Shown here piece by piece: positions 20,641 to 31,200 of a stretch of DNA of 64,000 nucleotides (position 1 is its first letter; every line of letters starts with the position of its first letter). The stretch is from Amanita rubescens (Eukaryota; Basidiomycota; Agaricomycetes; Agaricales; Amanitaceae), in contig WION01000053.1 of assembly GCA_015039365.1 (NCBI GenBank), forward strand, positions 161,480 to 225,479, written 5' to 3'. The notes under the pieces were generated by a model. It worked only from the letters and a program-made list of their open reading frames with translations, was not told where the DNA came from and made no database searches. Position numbers and translations under genes: made by a program.

Positions 20641-23094
20641 AGTTTGATCTTTGGTTTTTAATAAACCAATCCACGTATACGAAGTGAAATCGTCTACGAT
20701 GACACCAATATACTTGTATTTGTGGTAAGATATGGCCGGTACGGTCATAAGATCCATATGGAGTAACTCGAAGGGACGAGTAGCTCTCTTCGAAGACAGT
20801 TTATAAGGTTTTGCCTTCATTTTGCCTTTTAGACAACCTTCACAACGTAATTTTCCTTCTGGAAGTGTAACTTCTTTCCATCCATTAACATTTAACGGTA
20901 TCTTCGAAAAGACTTCGTTAGATGGATGACCAAAACGTTTATGCCAGGTCTCGTAGTCTAATAGTTTTTCTATAGACTCTGCGTTTGGTTTATTTGTCGG
21001 TCTTCCAAGAATTAATTTAGAATTCCTGTTGGCTAAGCCAGGACCGGAAACCAGTGTAGGATTCATTATAATAATCCTACCTCGAGCGTAAACTAATGTA
21101 TCATCGGGCATAAGATAATGTCCTTCGATACACGTTCTACCCGAGTCTGTAAAGGAAAAGACTACCATCTTTTCATCTTGTTTACAAGTTAATCCTTGTC
21201 GGATCAATCTGCCGTTTGAAATCAAGCGTGCAGTTGCCCGTGGCATATATAATACCGGGAAGAGCTTTACGAGTGTTGCTTCTCCTGTGGATAACTTGTG
21301 TTCAAGGATAACTGTGCCAAGTCCCTCAAGACGATCTAAACCATTAGCAGTTTTAACACTGTGGTTTTCATTTGCAGGAAATTCTCTGTATTCAGAGAAG
21401 TCTTTCCTACTAAAGGTAAAGTGATCGGATGCACCGGAGTCACACATCCATAGTGTATCTCCAGTACGTTTTTCTACACATTCCGGACAGGGACATGTCG
21501 GATGTACTTTATCCTTAAATTTTCTTTTATTGACCGCTAAACATGTAAAAGGTTTCTTAAACATGTTACCAATATTATATGATCGTTCGATCATATTTGC
21601 ATTATAAATGGCAGTATCACACGACTTATCTCTTACGAGGCAGTTTTCGTCTAAATTTTCTTTATAATTTATACTATCATATAGTACAGATTGTTCAAAG
21701 AAGGAATTTATAGTACGACGATGATGTCCCAATTTAGGGAACACCATTTTCATTGCTGCCTCTATAAAGAGAAAGTTAGCCATTTCCAGCTTCTTAATGG
21801 TTTCATACCATTGTTCGCCGTTGTCTTCATAGTAATAATCGTCATAATATAGTTCAGCTTCCTGATCTATATCCATGTTTTTATAGTCGATATCGTCTGA
21901 CGATATCCCCATTCCTCGGTTCGATTTATAGGACTCAAAGTCCAGTTCATCCTTTTCTCTTTGTTTGCCTTTGCTGGAGCCGGCAACTGGCTCAGTGATG
22001 TCATAAGGCCCAATACGGGCAACGGTATGTGCAGAACTCATAGTATGTTCTGCTGCTTTGGCAGCCTTCTTCTCGGCTGCATCTGCCTTTCGGCGTTCTC
22101 GGTTCCTCTCCCAGTTAGGACCACGTGTTTGGCCCTCAACTTTACCCGGCCAATTTTGATTTGCCGGAGGAGCAGTAGGAGCCGGTGTCTGAGCGCCTTG
22201 TGGAGGCCTAGAATAAGGCCTCCCCCCACGTCCACGACCTGCTCCGCGGCCACGTCCGCGAGCACGTCCTCGTCCTCGACCACGTACTTGTTGCCATGGT
22301 TGCTGCTGTTGTTGCGACGTATTAGCCGTCGCGGCAGATTCAGGGTGCCTTCGGCGCCACTCATTCTGAATTAAGGGAAGTATCCCTTGGATCGTAAGAT
22401 CCGATGGTTCTGTTGTGGCTAGAACCACAGCGGCAAAATTGTCCCAATGACGGGGGACGGCTGAAAGTACAATCATTGCCTGTACATTTTCAGGCAATAC
22501 AATTCCGCTAGATGATAAGCGGTTTATTATGGCGAGGAGGTCGTTTAAGGATTGTGTGGGATCCTTTTTATCTTGAAACTTCCAAGTAACGGCTAATTGG
22601 AAGTCATTATAGATTCCGGCAGACGTTGTCACACCGTATTGATTTGCTAAATTCCGCCATAAAACTCTGGCGGCATTTACTTCTGAATTGATCTGCTGTA
22701 TGGTAGCAGAACATTTCATATTTATGGATCCGAGGATGCGATCATCCTCGACAACCCAATCTTCAAAAGCTTTTTTAACGGCCTTTGCATCATCGACCAT
22801 TTGTTGGGTGATAGCCGGTTCACCCTCAACGGCTGGGATTGCAGGTGTTGCTGGATGTGCACCATGTGCGGCAACTGCTGCTACCGCAGGTTGTGCAGTT
22901 ATGGCTGTACGAACACCTGTGTCGATGAAAAATTGTTGTAGCGGAGTAATCCGCGGGGGATGAACATAATCATCCTTAAGGTACTGAAACAGTCCCTTTG
23001 TTTGTAATAGGAAACGCATCATGCGTTCCCATTCTTTATAATTAGTTCCATTCAAGACGGGAATGGAACTAGGAATCGTCAAGTCGTTAGACAT
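20641..23094 (-). CDS. Copia gag, protease and integrase N-terminus (about 820 aa)
   Basis: The ATG is at 23094. Residues 1-45 match the Copia gag N-terminal pattern (LNGTNYKEWERMMRFLL) and the UBN2-like Gag core follows to about 255. Instead of a CCHC knuckle there is a run of RG/RGG repeats (about 270-290). The protease motif WMCDSGASDHF is near residue 550. The integrase HHCC domain (WHKRFGHPSNE ... CEGCLKGKMK) is near 720-760, and the first catalytic Asp is in VDDFTSYTWIG near 800. The frame ends early because of a 1-nt shift at about 20640. The gag start is 1 nt after the stop of the upstream ORF0. Confidence 0.92.
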
Positions 23095-23095
23095 G

Positions 23096-23728
23096 TTAGA
23101 CGAGGAAGGCGGAGGTGAAGATTATGATATAGGCGGTTAGAAGACGCCAAAAGAAACGAAAGTTTCTTTGATTTTCGAGGTTTTCGACCTCTTGATTATC
23201 TCTTTCGAGATTACGGCGTGTACGCCTATTTGCTATGTGTTGGGCTACTGAAGTGCCCCTGGGTGGAATCCAAAGATCTAAGGTGGGTGTAACACCTTCT
23301 TCGATAGCTGCTTGTCGACGACGATGTATTATTTCGTCTTGCAAGGTACGACCGTTTCTAAGTCGCGCGGCTAGGAAGTGATCTCTTCGATCGTGAACTG
23401 TGACAGGTCCACGAGTTGTGACACCGAATCTGGTATCAGGGTTGACAACACGAACTATCGTCCTAGAGTAGGACGAAGATGGAATTGGTGCCGGTGTATC
23501 AATAAAAGTCCGGTTCCCTAAGGTTAAGGGAAACGGTGGGATTGGTGCGTCGTAAGAAGGAGGTAATCTCCGGACAGGCGGAAATGATTCTCCTTCGGCT
23601 TCGTAAACTGGTAACGGAGTACTAGTTTCGGAATCCAGTTTTTCTTTCCTAAAAGAGAATTCAATGAGCTTAAAGCTTAATTAAAGCTAAAAGTCTAATT
23701 CGTCTTTATTAAGTTACCAGGGTGCCAT
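23096..23728 (-). CDS. Copia ORF0: spliced extra ORF upstream of gag, membrane-tailed (187 aa)
   Basis: An open frame of about 550 bp runs from 23648 to the stop at 23096. It has no ATG of its own, but a GTAACT...TTTTAG intron (23717-23649, 69 bp) joins it in frame to an 11-nt exon ATG GCA CCC TG (23728-23718), giving a start MAPWKEKLDSE and exactly 188 codons with stop. The N-terminal half is Pro/Ser-rich, the middle is very basic (HRRRQAAIEEG, NRRTRRNLERD), and the C-terminus is a hydrophobic segment (FFWRLLTAYIIIFTSAFLV) that looks like a tail anchor. The stop is 1 nt before the gag ATG. I know of no standard Copia protein with this plan. Coding status is inferred from the open frame and the exact splice fit. 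Confidence 0.6.
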
Positions 23729-24547
23729 AGACTAGAATGTCAGACTATATAGAGTTCCTCGGTTACGAGTACAGTCCATATTCGGTTAAACCAACCGACC
23801 CTGAATAACTTAGTTACAAGCCAAGCTTAGATAAAGCTCAGGTCCACAGGTCCACTCGGTCTTGAAAGCTCGGATCATCCCTGAATGCTGTAAATGACAT
23901 GCAAAATCAATCGCTGGCTCAAGCACTCTTGGGCGAAGCCACGGTTTTACCCGTTGCGATTGTAGATAGAAATAATGTCTGGTCCATTAAACCCCCCAGA
24001 CCATTATATCAGCACGACCGGTAATCAATATGAAACTTCTAAATGGGATTATGGGATCACCATAGAGCCCAAACTTAGAATGATCCTAACGATCATTCCG
24101 ACTAAAGGAGTCCCTAAGGGCGCATCCTTAATAGACTGCGTGTACCACCCACAATGAGGTGTCAGCACGTCCTTTATACTAGAAGTTTCTATATACGAGC
24201 CATATTGTATTATAAAGCCTCTAGGGGCTTATGATGTTATATCGTGCATGAATACCCCAGTCACATCACAGAGGGCAAGTATAACTCTGTGGGGGCCGAC
24301 GTTGCCATGCCAGCGTCGAGAAACATAGGAAGTACCCTTATCCCTGGGTGTCTAGGAGATCCCCCTAAAGCCCTAGGGTCCGGGCGCATGTCATTAGCGC
24401 ATATGCCATATCAAGGATTAGTGATATCAAGATGATAAGACCATATCAGGCTCGCTGCGATACTATACCAGTGGGACATCATGTCGGATGACGAGCAAGC
24501 GAGCGGCGATGTGGGTCCTGGCAATATCGACGGCGGGGCCCATAACC
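23729..24547 (-). other. Copia 5' untranslated leader
   Basis: About 820 bp between the 5' LTR and ORF0 on the minus strand. It contains several short frames on both strands but nothing coding-like, and no repeat was seen. Confidence 0.6.
24536..24547 (-). promoter_or_regulatory. Copia primer-binding site, initiator tRNA-Met anticodon arm type
   Basis: GGTTATGGGCCC directly follows the 5' LTR on the minus strand. It complements GGGCCCAUAACC, the anticodon-arm sequence of C33-type initiator tRNA-Met (it contains the CAU anticodon). Copia of Drosophila is known to be primed by an internal fragment of initiator tRNA. Confidence 0.7.
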
Positions 24548-24954
24548 TGACGAAGAAGACAGGTCTACGCGAGAGCATGTCCACAGCATGAGCAGGTGCA
24601 ATAGCTTACCTATTGCGATATGATCTTAGCACTACCCTTCGGCGTAGTAGTGATAGTAAGAGGAAGAGAATGGATTGTCCTATTCTACGATACAGGACAG
24701 GTTTATATACTAAGAGAGAACAAATATGTGTCTACATATGTGTAAGCGTATAGTATAGATGGGAAGATATGGCGTGCTAAGCACACCATAAGATGTGATC
24801 ATGAGTCTATCATGATGTCACCATGATATCATAATGAAGTCATTATGATGTCATCTCTATGTCATACATAAAGGATGACGCGAGCGATATGAGTAACATT
24901 GATTGTAGTTAATCAGTAGTTAATCATTCTATAAATATAATTCTATATTTAACA
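24548..24954 (-). repeat. Copia 5' LTR
   Basis: 407 bp, paired with 7980-8386 with about two differences. Confidence 0.95.
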
Positions 24955-24959
24955 CTTGA
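24955..24959. repeat. Target-site duplication of the Copia element (CTTGA, right)
   Basis: Second copy of CTTGA at 7975-7979. Confidence 0.9.
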
Positions 24960-25100
24960 TTGGGGTGGATGAGCGCTCCGAGCCGAGAGATTGTCGATGT
25001 AAGCACCTAATGGTTGTACATAAGGATGCCATTGCGTAAGAGTCGAAAGTATCGTCTCACAGCGCGCCGTACGCAAACCCCCAAGCAGAAGCGAGATAAT

Positions 25101-25694
25101 ATGAATATGAACACAACGTTCCATCCGTCCGACTCCGAGTTACCAGGTACATCGCTTACACCCGATGCTGGCGCCCCCAGCTCTGACTTTTTGCGCTTTC
25201 TCGAGCTTTTCATCACCTTCAACGTGAGAGCCCTGAATTGTTCCATCTTGTATCGCATTGACTAGTCGGCTCCGCCGTGCAGGATTCTGCGACCCCTTCA
25301 ACTCCGCCAGCAATAGGTGGTGATGGATCGGTAACCGGTACACCGCTCGGTGTTTTGGCGGACTTCGAGATCCAAGCTACAAACTCCAAGAAGCCTTCCT
25401 TCAGGCGGGAGAAGTCTGAGATCGATGGGTCACTTGTCCACCGCTGCGAATGTGGTAGAGCAATTAAAAGGAAGGGTGACCTGAGGCGCCATTGGAGCTC
25501 GAGAAGGCATGGAGGGCGTGGATTCGATTGTCTCAAATGCAGCAGGTCATTTTCAAGGAGATACATGCTTAATCGACACATTTGTTGGGCTAAGCCTGCA
25601 ACGACGCAGACTGTCGAGACGATGATCAATACGTGAGAGTTTCATCCAGATTCTTTGTTTCATGCTAATACGGTTCGCTAGACCCTCGTTCTGA
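25101..25694 (+). CDS. Small two-zinc-finger protein, family copy 2 (about 161 aa)
   Basis: Exon 1 is 25101-25223 (MNMNTTFHPS..., ending FLELFITFN), the intron is 25224-25282 (GTGAGA...GTGCAG), and exon 2 is 25283-25632. A possible second intron is 25633-25681 (GTGAGAG...GCTAAT...GCTAG) with a few codons after it. If the second intron is retained, the frame ends at TGA 25634-25636. The fingers are CECGRAIKRKGDLRRH...RRH and CLKCSRSFSRRYMLNRHIC, with the same spacing as the other two copies. The 5' region is cut off by the Copia LTR only 146 bp before the ATG, and a Gypsy element begins about 270 bp after the end, so the gene sits alone between two retroelements. Confidence 0.7.
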
Positions 25695-25955
25695 TGGAGG
25701 ATAATTGTTAGAGCTGATCGACATTCTGTATTTGTCGCAACATGGCGGTTCGTCGGCTTTAGAATATAATTGGTCGAAATCCATTCCTGAAAGAGCGTCG
25801 CTTCTAAGTACTGTGTGTTCACGGATGAATGACTTGAAAAACATACATAGTTGTGTAGTTTGCGTACGACTGCATCAGTCTCCTAGGTTGCGCCAAGATA
25901 GCCGCTCAACCGCAGCACTTGTACTACCCATTAAAATATCGCTTGAACTTGAAGG
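25695..25955. other. Spacer between ZnF copy 2 and Gypsy 2
   Basis: No supported gene. Confidence 0.4.
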
Positions 25956-25960
25956 CAAGC
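25956..25960. repeat. Target-site duplication of Gypsy 2 (CAAGC, left)
   Basis: CAAGC before the LTR, repeated at 34504-34508. Confidence 0.9.
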
Positions 25961-26434
25961 TGTTACAAACGTACGTCATGGCCTATCTTTTTTTTATCTT
26001 ATCATCTATGTCATTCCTCCTATGTCATTATTTGCATATGCGTTCCTTCCGGAACATTCATCGTTTATCATATGCCAATTACTTTTATCACATGTATGTC
26101 GTTTTCACATGTTAACCGTTTCATTATCACATGTAACCGTTTTCATTATCACATGTAACCGTTTTCATTATCACATGTAACCGTTTTCATTATCACATGT
26201 GTATATACTTACCATATTTGCGTATGTACTTTGTACTATATAAATCACGCAAATATACGACTAGACCTCAGTCTAGTTTTAACAGTCAGAATCTGTCTCG
26301 TTATCGTCTAAGTTCCCTTGAGGACTTATCCAATAACACTCTTATTCTTTGAACGTTCTTAAGTGCCGGAACTCCCTTGAGGAACCTACGGTACCTGATA
26401 GGCTTGACTTATCAGTGAACGAACAAACGTAACA
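25961..26434 (+). repeat. Gypsy 2 5' LTR, with four-unit 22-bp repeat
   Basis: 474 bp. It contains four tandem units of the CGTTTTCATTATCACATGTA type at about 26107-26200, where the 3' LTR has two. Confidence 0.95.
26237..26244 (+). promoter_or_regulatory. TATA box in Gypsy 2 5' LTR
   Basis: TATATAAA, 33 nt before AGTCTAGTTTT at 26270, the probable start of the transcript. Confidence 0.65.
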
Positions 26435-26436
26435 AT

Positions 26437-26447
26437 AAAACTAGACT
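26437..26447 (+). promoter_or_regulatory. Gypsy 2 primer-binding site complementary to its own LTR
   Basis: AAAACTAGACT lies 2 nt after the 5' LTR. It is the exact reverse complement of AGTCTAGTTTT at 26270-26280 in the LTR, as in the self-primed Tf1 element, where the first nucleotides of the RNA fold back and prime synthesis. Confidence 0.78.
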
Positions 26448-26471
26448 CCTCTCCGAGCACGATAGCTTTAA

Positions 26472-28274
26472 CGCTCTCACCTCCCAACATTCACCATTGC
26501 TCCACGACAATCTAAAAGTACCCCTCCGAATAACGCCAAACGAAACCCCCTTGACCATCTCTATTATCTCGACGAACATTCCATTCATTGGGATAAACGA
26601 GAAAACGGCTGGTGTTATACCGCTTCAGGAAAACCCGTACCAGGTCACCAGTTTTGGGTAAAACAAAAACTTGGAAGACCACCAAATCAATCCTTCCCGT
26701 TCGAAGGAGGATTATATCTAAACGAACGCAAACTTGCCTTCCACGAAGGAAGTAAACGTTGGTACGCCACTGAATCAGAAACAGGAGAAGAACCGTACTT
26801 TATTAGAGACGAATACTTTGAAGGAGAACCCTTCATAGGAGGAAAAGAGGAGTTAACACGAACTGCGCTACAACGTTGGAAGAAAGCGAACGAACCAGAA
26901 ACTTTAATCACTAGCCAAGAAACTCCCGTTGTATCACCACACGTTCATTACAGAGAAAGCGCTGAACCGTCAGGAGAGTCCGATAAAGAAGACAATAAAG
27001 ATTCCTTCTCTGAACAAGAGAAAGAAGAAGAATCCCAAGATAAACTTGAATACGCACCTGGAACCGAAGACGTTGTTATACCCACAGTAGAACAACGAGT
27101 TGAAGACGAAACCTCAGCTCAACTCATCGCTTCCTTATCCCTTGCAACCGAATCTAAACTCGAAGCTACACGACCCGCACCATCACCCCCTGTCGTATTT
27201 CCATACTTGTTTGCCCCACCAACCAACCCATTTCCTTCTAGAAAAGGAAAAGAACGAGATATGAGTGGATCAGGACCCCGGACCGAATCAAGGTCAGATC
27301 TACCGAAGATCAAACCTCCTAAACCGTTTGAAGGAGATCGAAAATATCTCAATCCGTTCATAGCGAAAGCCGAATTATTCATGAAAATGAATAAAATGAC
27401 GGATGCTCAAGATAAGATACAGTTCATTATGTATCATATTGATGGCAACGCTCAACAATGGCGCGACAACAAAATAACTGAATATGACGCCGAAACGACA
27501 AAATATGCCAACTATGATGCTTTTATTAAAGAACTGAAAGAAGATTGGGGACAAGTAGACGAAGCAGGACTAGCCATGCACAGATTACTCACATGGAGAA
27601 AACTCCCAAAGCAATCAATTAATCAATATATTGCGCGCGTCGATCGAGACATCAATTTAGCCAAAATCACTGACGATACAACGAAATGTCATCTCCTAGT
27701 TTTAGGATTACCAAACACCTTACGAGAAAAACTACGACTAGGAGGTGCCCCGACAACCTATAAATCATTACGAACTCGTATCCTTGACATAGAAGTGGCG
27801 AACACCTTATTCTCCACTTTTGGCCAAGTAAAAGAGTTTGATGACAAAATGGAAGTCGACGAGGCTGTACTAGAATTAAACCGACAAGCACGACAAATGC
27901 AGATTGCTGAAACCTCCATGGAATGGGTAAAAACCGCTGTATGCTATGGATGCGGAAAAACAGGACATTTAATCTCGGACTGCCCTAATCCCAAAAAGAA
28001 ACGACAAAACCTTGGGAATTCACGAGGAAGGGCAGCCCCTAGAGGACAATTTCGAGGAAAACCACGCGGCCGAAATAATAACCGCAACAAAGGGAAAGGA
28101 AAAGGAAAAAGAATCAGAGCGCTGGATGCGGATAGCGAAGAAGACGACAGTGGCTCATCAAGTGAAGAATCCAACAGTGAAAACGACGAAGACCAGAGAA
28201 TCGCCGTCATACGAGAAATGGCGAAAACATTACCACGTAGCGCCCGCCGAAAATTGAACAAAAAGGGTTTTTAG
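26472..28274 (+). CDS. Gypsy 2 gag with AUG-less N-terminal extension
   Basis: The frame is open from a TAA at 26469-26471 to the TAG at 28272-28274 (600 codons) but its first ATG is at 27261 (MSGSGPRTES), the same relative place as MSGG in Gypsy 1. The 260 codons before it encode a compact domain (GWCYTASGKPVPGHQFWVKQ, LGRPPNQSFPFEGG, GSKRWYATESETGEEPYF) and an acidic linker; Gypsy 1 encodes a related segment. An ATT in a good start context (TTCACC-ATT-GCT, 26496) is one candidate start. After the ATG come the Gag core (FEGDRKYLNPFIAKAELFMK, AQQWRDNKI, INQYIARVDRDINLAKI), a CCHC knuckle (CYGCGKTGHLISDC) and an Arg/Gly/Lys-rich tail. Confidence 0.88.
   Translation, partial: RSHLPTFTIAPRQSKSTPPNNAKRNPLDHLYYLDEHSIHWDKRENGWCYTASGKPVPGHQFWVKQKLGRPPNQSFPFEGGLYLNERKLAFHEGSKRWYATESETGEEPYFIRDEYFEGEPFIGGKEELTRTALQRWKKANEPETLITSQETPVVSPHVHYRESAEPSGESDKEDNKDSFSEQEKEEESQDKLEYAPGTEDVVIPTVEQRVEDETSAQLIASLSLATESKLEATRPAPSPPVVFPYLFAPPTNPFPSRKGKERDMSGSGPRTESRSDLPKIKPPKPFEGDRKYLNPFIAKAELFMKMNKMTDAQDKIQFIMYHIDGNAQQWRDNKITEYDAETTKYANYDAFIKELKEDWGQVDEAGLAMHRLLTWRKLPKQSINQYIARVDRDINLAKITDDTTKCHLLVLGLPNTLREKLRLGGAPTTYKSLRTRILDIEVANTLFSTFGQVKEFDDKMEVDEAVLELNRQARQMQIAETSMEWVKTAVCYGCGKTGHLISDCPNPKKKRQNLGNSRGRAAPRGQFRGKPRGRNNNRNKGKGKGKRIRALDADSEEDDSGSSSEESNSENDEDQRIAVIREMAKTLPRSARRKLNKKGF
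28265..28271 (+). other. -1 frameshift heptamer GGGTTTT at the gag stop
   Basis: Gag ends AAG GGT TTT TAG. GGGTTTT fits the X XXY YYZ slippery pattern and lies immediately before the stop. A -1 slip gives TTA GAA CGA and the pol frame, which is open from here through the protease. Confidence 0.7.
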
Positions 28275-31200
28275 AACGAGACGACGATGAATCAGCGTCC
28301 GTCGTCTCTGAAGACGAACAACTATGTATAAATGGTGTAACAGTATCTTCTATATCCAAAAATAAAATCACCATTCCCATTACCAAATGTTCGAATCTAA
28401 AAACCGCTGAAACCAAAGCCCTTATCGACTCAGGCGCACAAGGAAAATTCGTCGATAGCTCACTCGTCAATTGGAACGAAATCACTCGCTTAAAGAAACC
28501 CATCCCAGTGCGAAATGTGGACGGAACAAATAACAAGTCTGGAGATATACGGTATAAAATCCAGATAAGCTATAACATCGAAAACAACCGGTTTAAAGAC
28601 TGGTTTTATGTCACACGACTAGGCGATCAACGACTGATACTAGGATTACCTTGGCTCCGAGAAATCAACCCCAGAATAGATTGGTCTGAAGGAACAGTTA
28701 GATTCCCCGACGAAAGGAAGATCGATCCGGAAGAAGAAACTACGTTTGATTATGACGAAGAAACCGAAATGTACCTTCGGTATATCCAAAAAGAAGAAGA
28801 ATTGAACGCAGATGAGGACGAAGATCTCGAGACTGATCACCTTTGGATCCAAGCGAAAACATCAGCGTCTCAAATGCTCGCACATGAACACGAAGATAAA
28901 TCTACGAAAGTAAAATTACCCCCTGAATATGACAAATGGAGAAAAGTTTTTGATAAACAGACATCAGAACGATTTCCCATTTCACGACAATGGGATCATG
29001 CGATAGATCTAAAAGAAGGGTTTAAACCTAAAGTGGCGAAGAACTACCCGTTATCAATCCACGAGGAACAGCTAATGAATAAATGGGTCGACGAACAGCT
29101 CAAAAAAGGCTACATTCGACCATCACAATCTCTGCAAGCGTCTCCTTTCTTTTACGTTGCAAAGAAAGAAAAAGGAGAATTGAGACCTTGCCAAGATTAC
29201 CGATACATCAATAGCTGGACGAAACGAAATGCCTATCCCCTTCCTTTAGTATCCGACTTATTATTAAAACTAAGAAAAGCAAAATACTTCTCCAAGTTAG
29301 ACCTCCGATGGGGTTACAATAATGTGCGAATAAAGAAAGGCGACGAATGGAAAGCCGCGTTCACGACAAACCGTGGTCTCTTCGAACCTACTGTAATGCT
29401 CTTTGGATTATGCAATTCACCGTCAACATTTCAAACGATGATGAACGAATACTTCCGTGACATGATAGCCGAAGGATGGCTAGTCGTCTATATTGACGAT
29501 ATGTTGATATATGGAGCGAACGAGGAAGAAACGAGGGAGCGCACTAAGCAAGTCTTGCAACGGCTGAAAGAAAACGATCTGTTCCTGAAACTAGAAAAAT
29601 GTAAATTCGTCGCCAAGGAAGTCGAATTCCTTGGGATGATCGTCAAAGAAGGAAAGATCATGATGGACCCCGTAAAACTCGCTGGAATCAGCAAATGGCC
29701 CGAACCGAAAACTGTTAAACAAATACGGTCATTTCTAGGGTTCGCGAACTTTTACAGGAAATTTATAGGAAATTACGCCGAAATAGTAGCTCCACTCACG
29801 GAACTTACGAAGAAAACAGTTCCCTTCCGATGGGATGCAGAATGTCAGAAAGCATTTGACACGTTAAAGGAGAAATTCCTAGAAGAACCGGTTCTAGTTA
29901 TGCCAGATCCAACGAAACCGTTTTTATTAGAGACCGACGCGTCAAACTGGGCGGTAGGAGCTGTCCTGAAACAACGGGGATCTGATGGAGAACTGCACCC
30001 ATGCGGATTTATCAGTCATCGGTTAAGCGATACCGAACAAAGATATCAAGTATACGATCGCGAGTTATTAGCAATAAAGAAAGCGTTTGAAACCTGGAGA
30101 CACCTTCTTAAAGGAAGCCCACATACGATAATGATCCACTGTGATCATAAGAATTTATCATATTATAAACATCCGCAAAAGATGACCGCCAGACAATCAC
30201 GCTGGTGGCAAGAAATCACGGAGTTTGATATCAAGTTAGAACATGTCCCTGGATCAAAACTTATTCAGGCAGACGCTTTATCGAGACGCCCTGACCATAT
30301 TAACGAAGAAGAGGCAAAAGCAAAAGAAATCCCACAAACCATGATCTCTGATGACATGGTTATCGCCGCAATCAATGTATCTTGGGCAGACAAAATCACC
30401 GAATTATTGCCACAAGATAAATTTGCTAAAGTTGTAATCGACGGTCTCAAACACGGAAAACTACCCCTCCGATCAAAGTTTAATGACTGGAAGAACGATA
30501 ACAACATCATTCGTTATCAAGGACGCGTTTATGTTCCTCAAAACGAAAAATTACGAAACGAAATAATCAAGTCACATCACGACCCCGTAGTTATGGGTCA
30601 CCCTGGACGATTGAAGACACTAGAGCTTATCCGCCGCGACTATTATTGGCCTGGAATGACAACGACCGTATCTAAATGGGTCGAAGGCTGTGCCTTATGT
30701 CAACAAATGAAGGTTAATACACATCCGATCACACCGGGTTTGATGCCTATTAAATCCCACGCCACACGCCCATTCGAACAAGTTTCAATGGACTTCATCA
30801 CAGATCTGCCAATTATCGACGGTTTTGATTCTGTTTTGACCGTGGTCGATCAAGGCTTAACAAAGGGCGTAATATTCATACCATGCAAAAAATCTTTCAC
30901 CGCTATGGATACCGCCAACTCTTACATTAACGATGTTTATAAACGATACGGGTTACCGACAACCCTCATCTCTGATAGAGGACCACAATTTACCTCTAAA
31001 GTTTTCGAAGAAATCTGCAAGATCTTCGGAATTAACCATAGAAAGTCGACCGCCTTTCATCCGCAAACTGACGGAGAATCGGAACGACTCAATCAGGAGC
31101 TAGAAACCTACCTCCGGTTATACTGCGTTGATCATCCAAAACAGTGGAAAGATCACCTGCCATTAGCAGAATTCGCGCACAATCAACGGATACATCAATC

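Larger units (their letters stand above)
7980..24954 (-). mobile_element. Ty1/Copia LTR retrotransposon carrying a nested Gypsy element
   Basis: The two 407-bp LTRs (7980-8386 and 24548-24954) begin TG, end CA, are flanked by CTTGA duplications, and differ at only about two sites (G/A near 8008/24576 and T/C near 8310/24878). The element reads leftwards: 5' LTR, primer-binding site, an extra spliced ORF0, gag, protease, integrase, reverse transcriptase/RNase H, polypurine tract, 3' LTR. The order integrase-before-RT defines Copia. A complete 8.1-kb Gypsy element interrupts the integrase at 12144-20288. The pol frame is also damaged by a 1-nt shift near 20640 and by a 700-bp internal tandem duplication, so this copy is not autonomous as assembled. 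It was inserted very recently, as the LTR similarity shows. Confidence 0.95.

Noticed and set aside
24244..24435. Short plus-strand frames in the Copia leader
   Set aside because: They are antisense to the element transcript, short, and without motifs.
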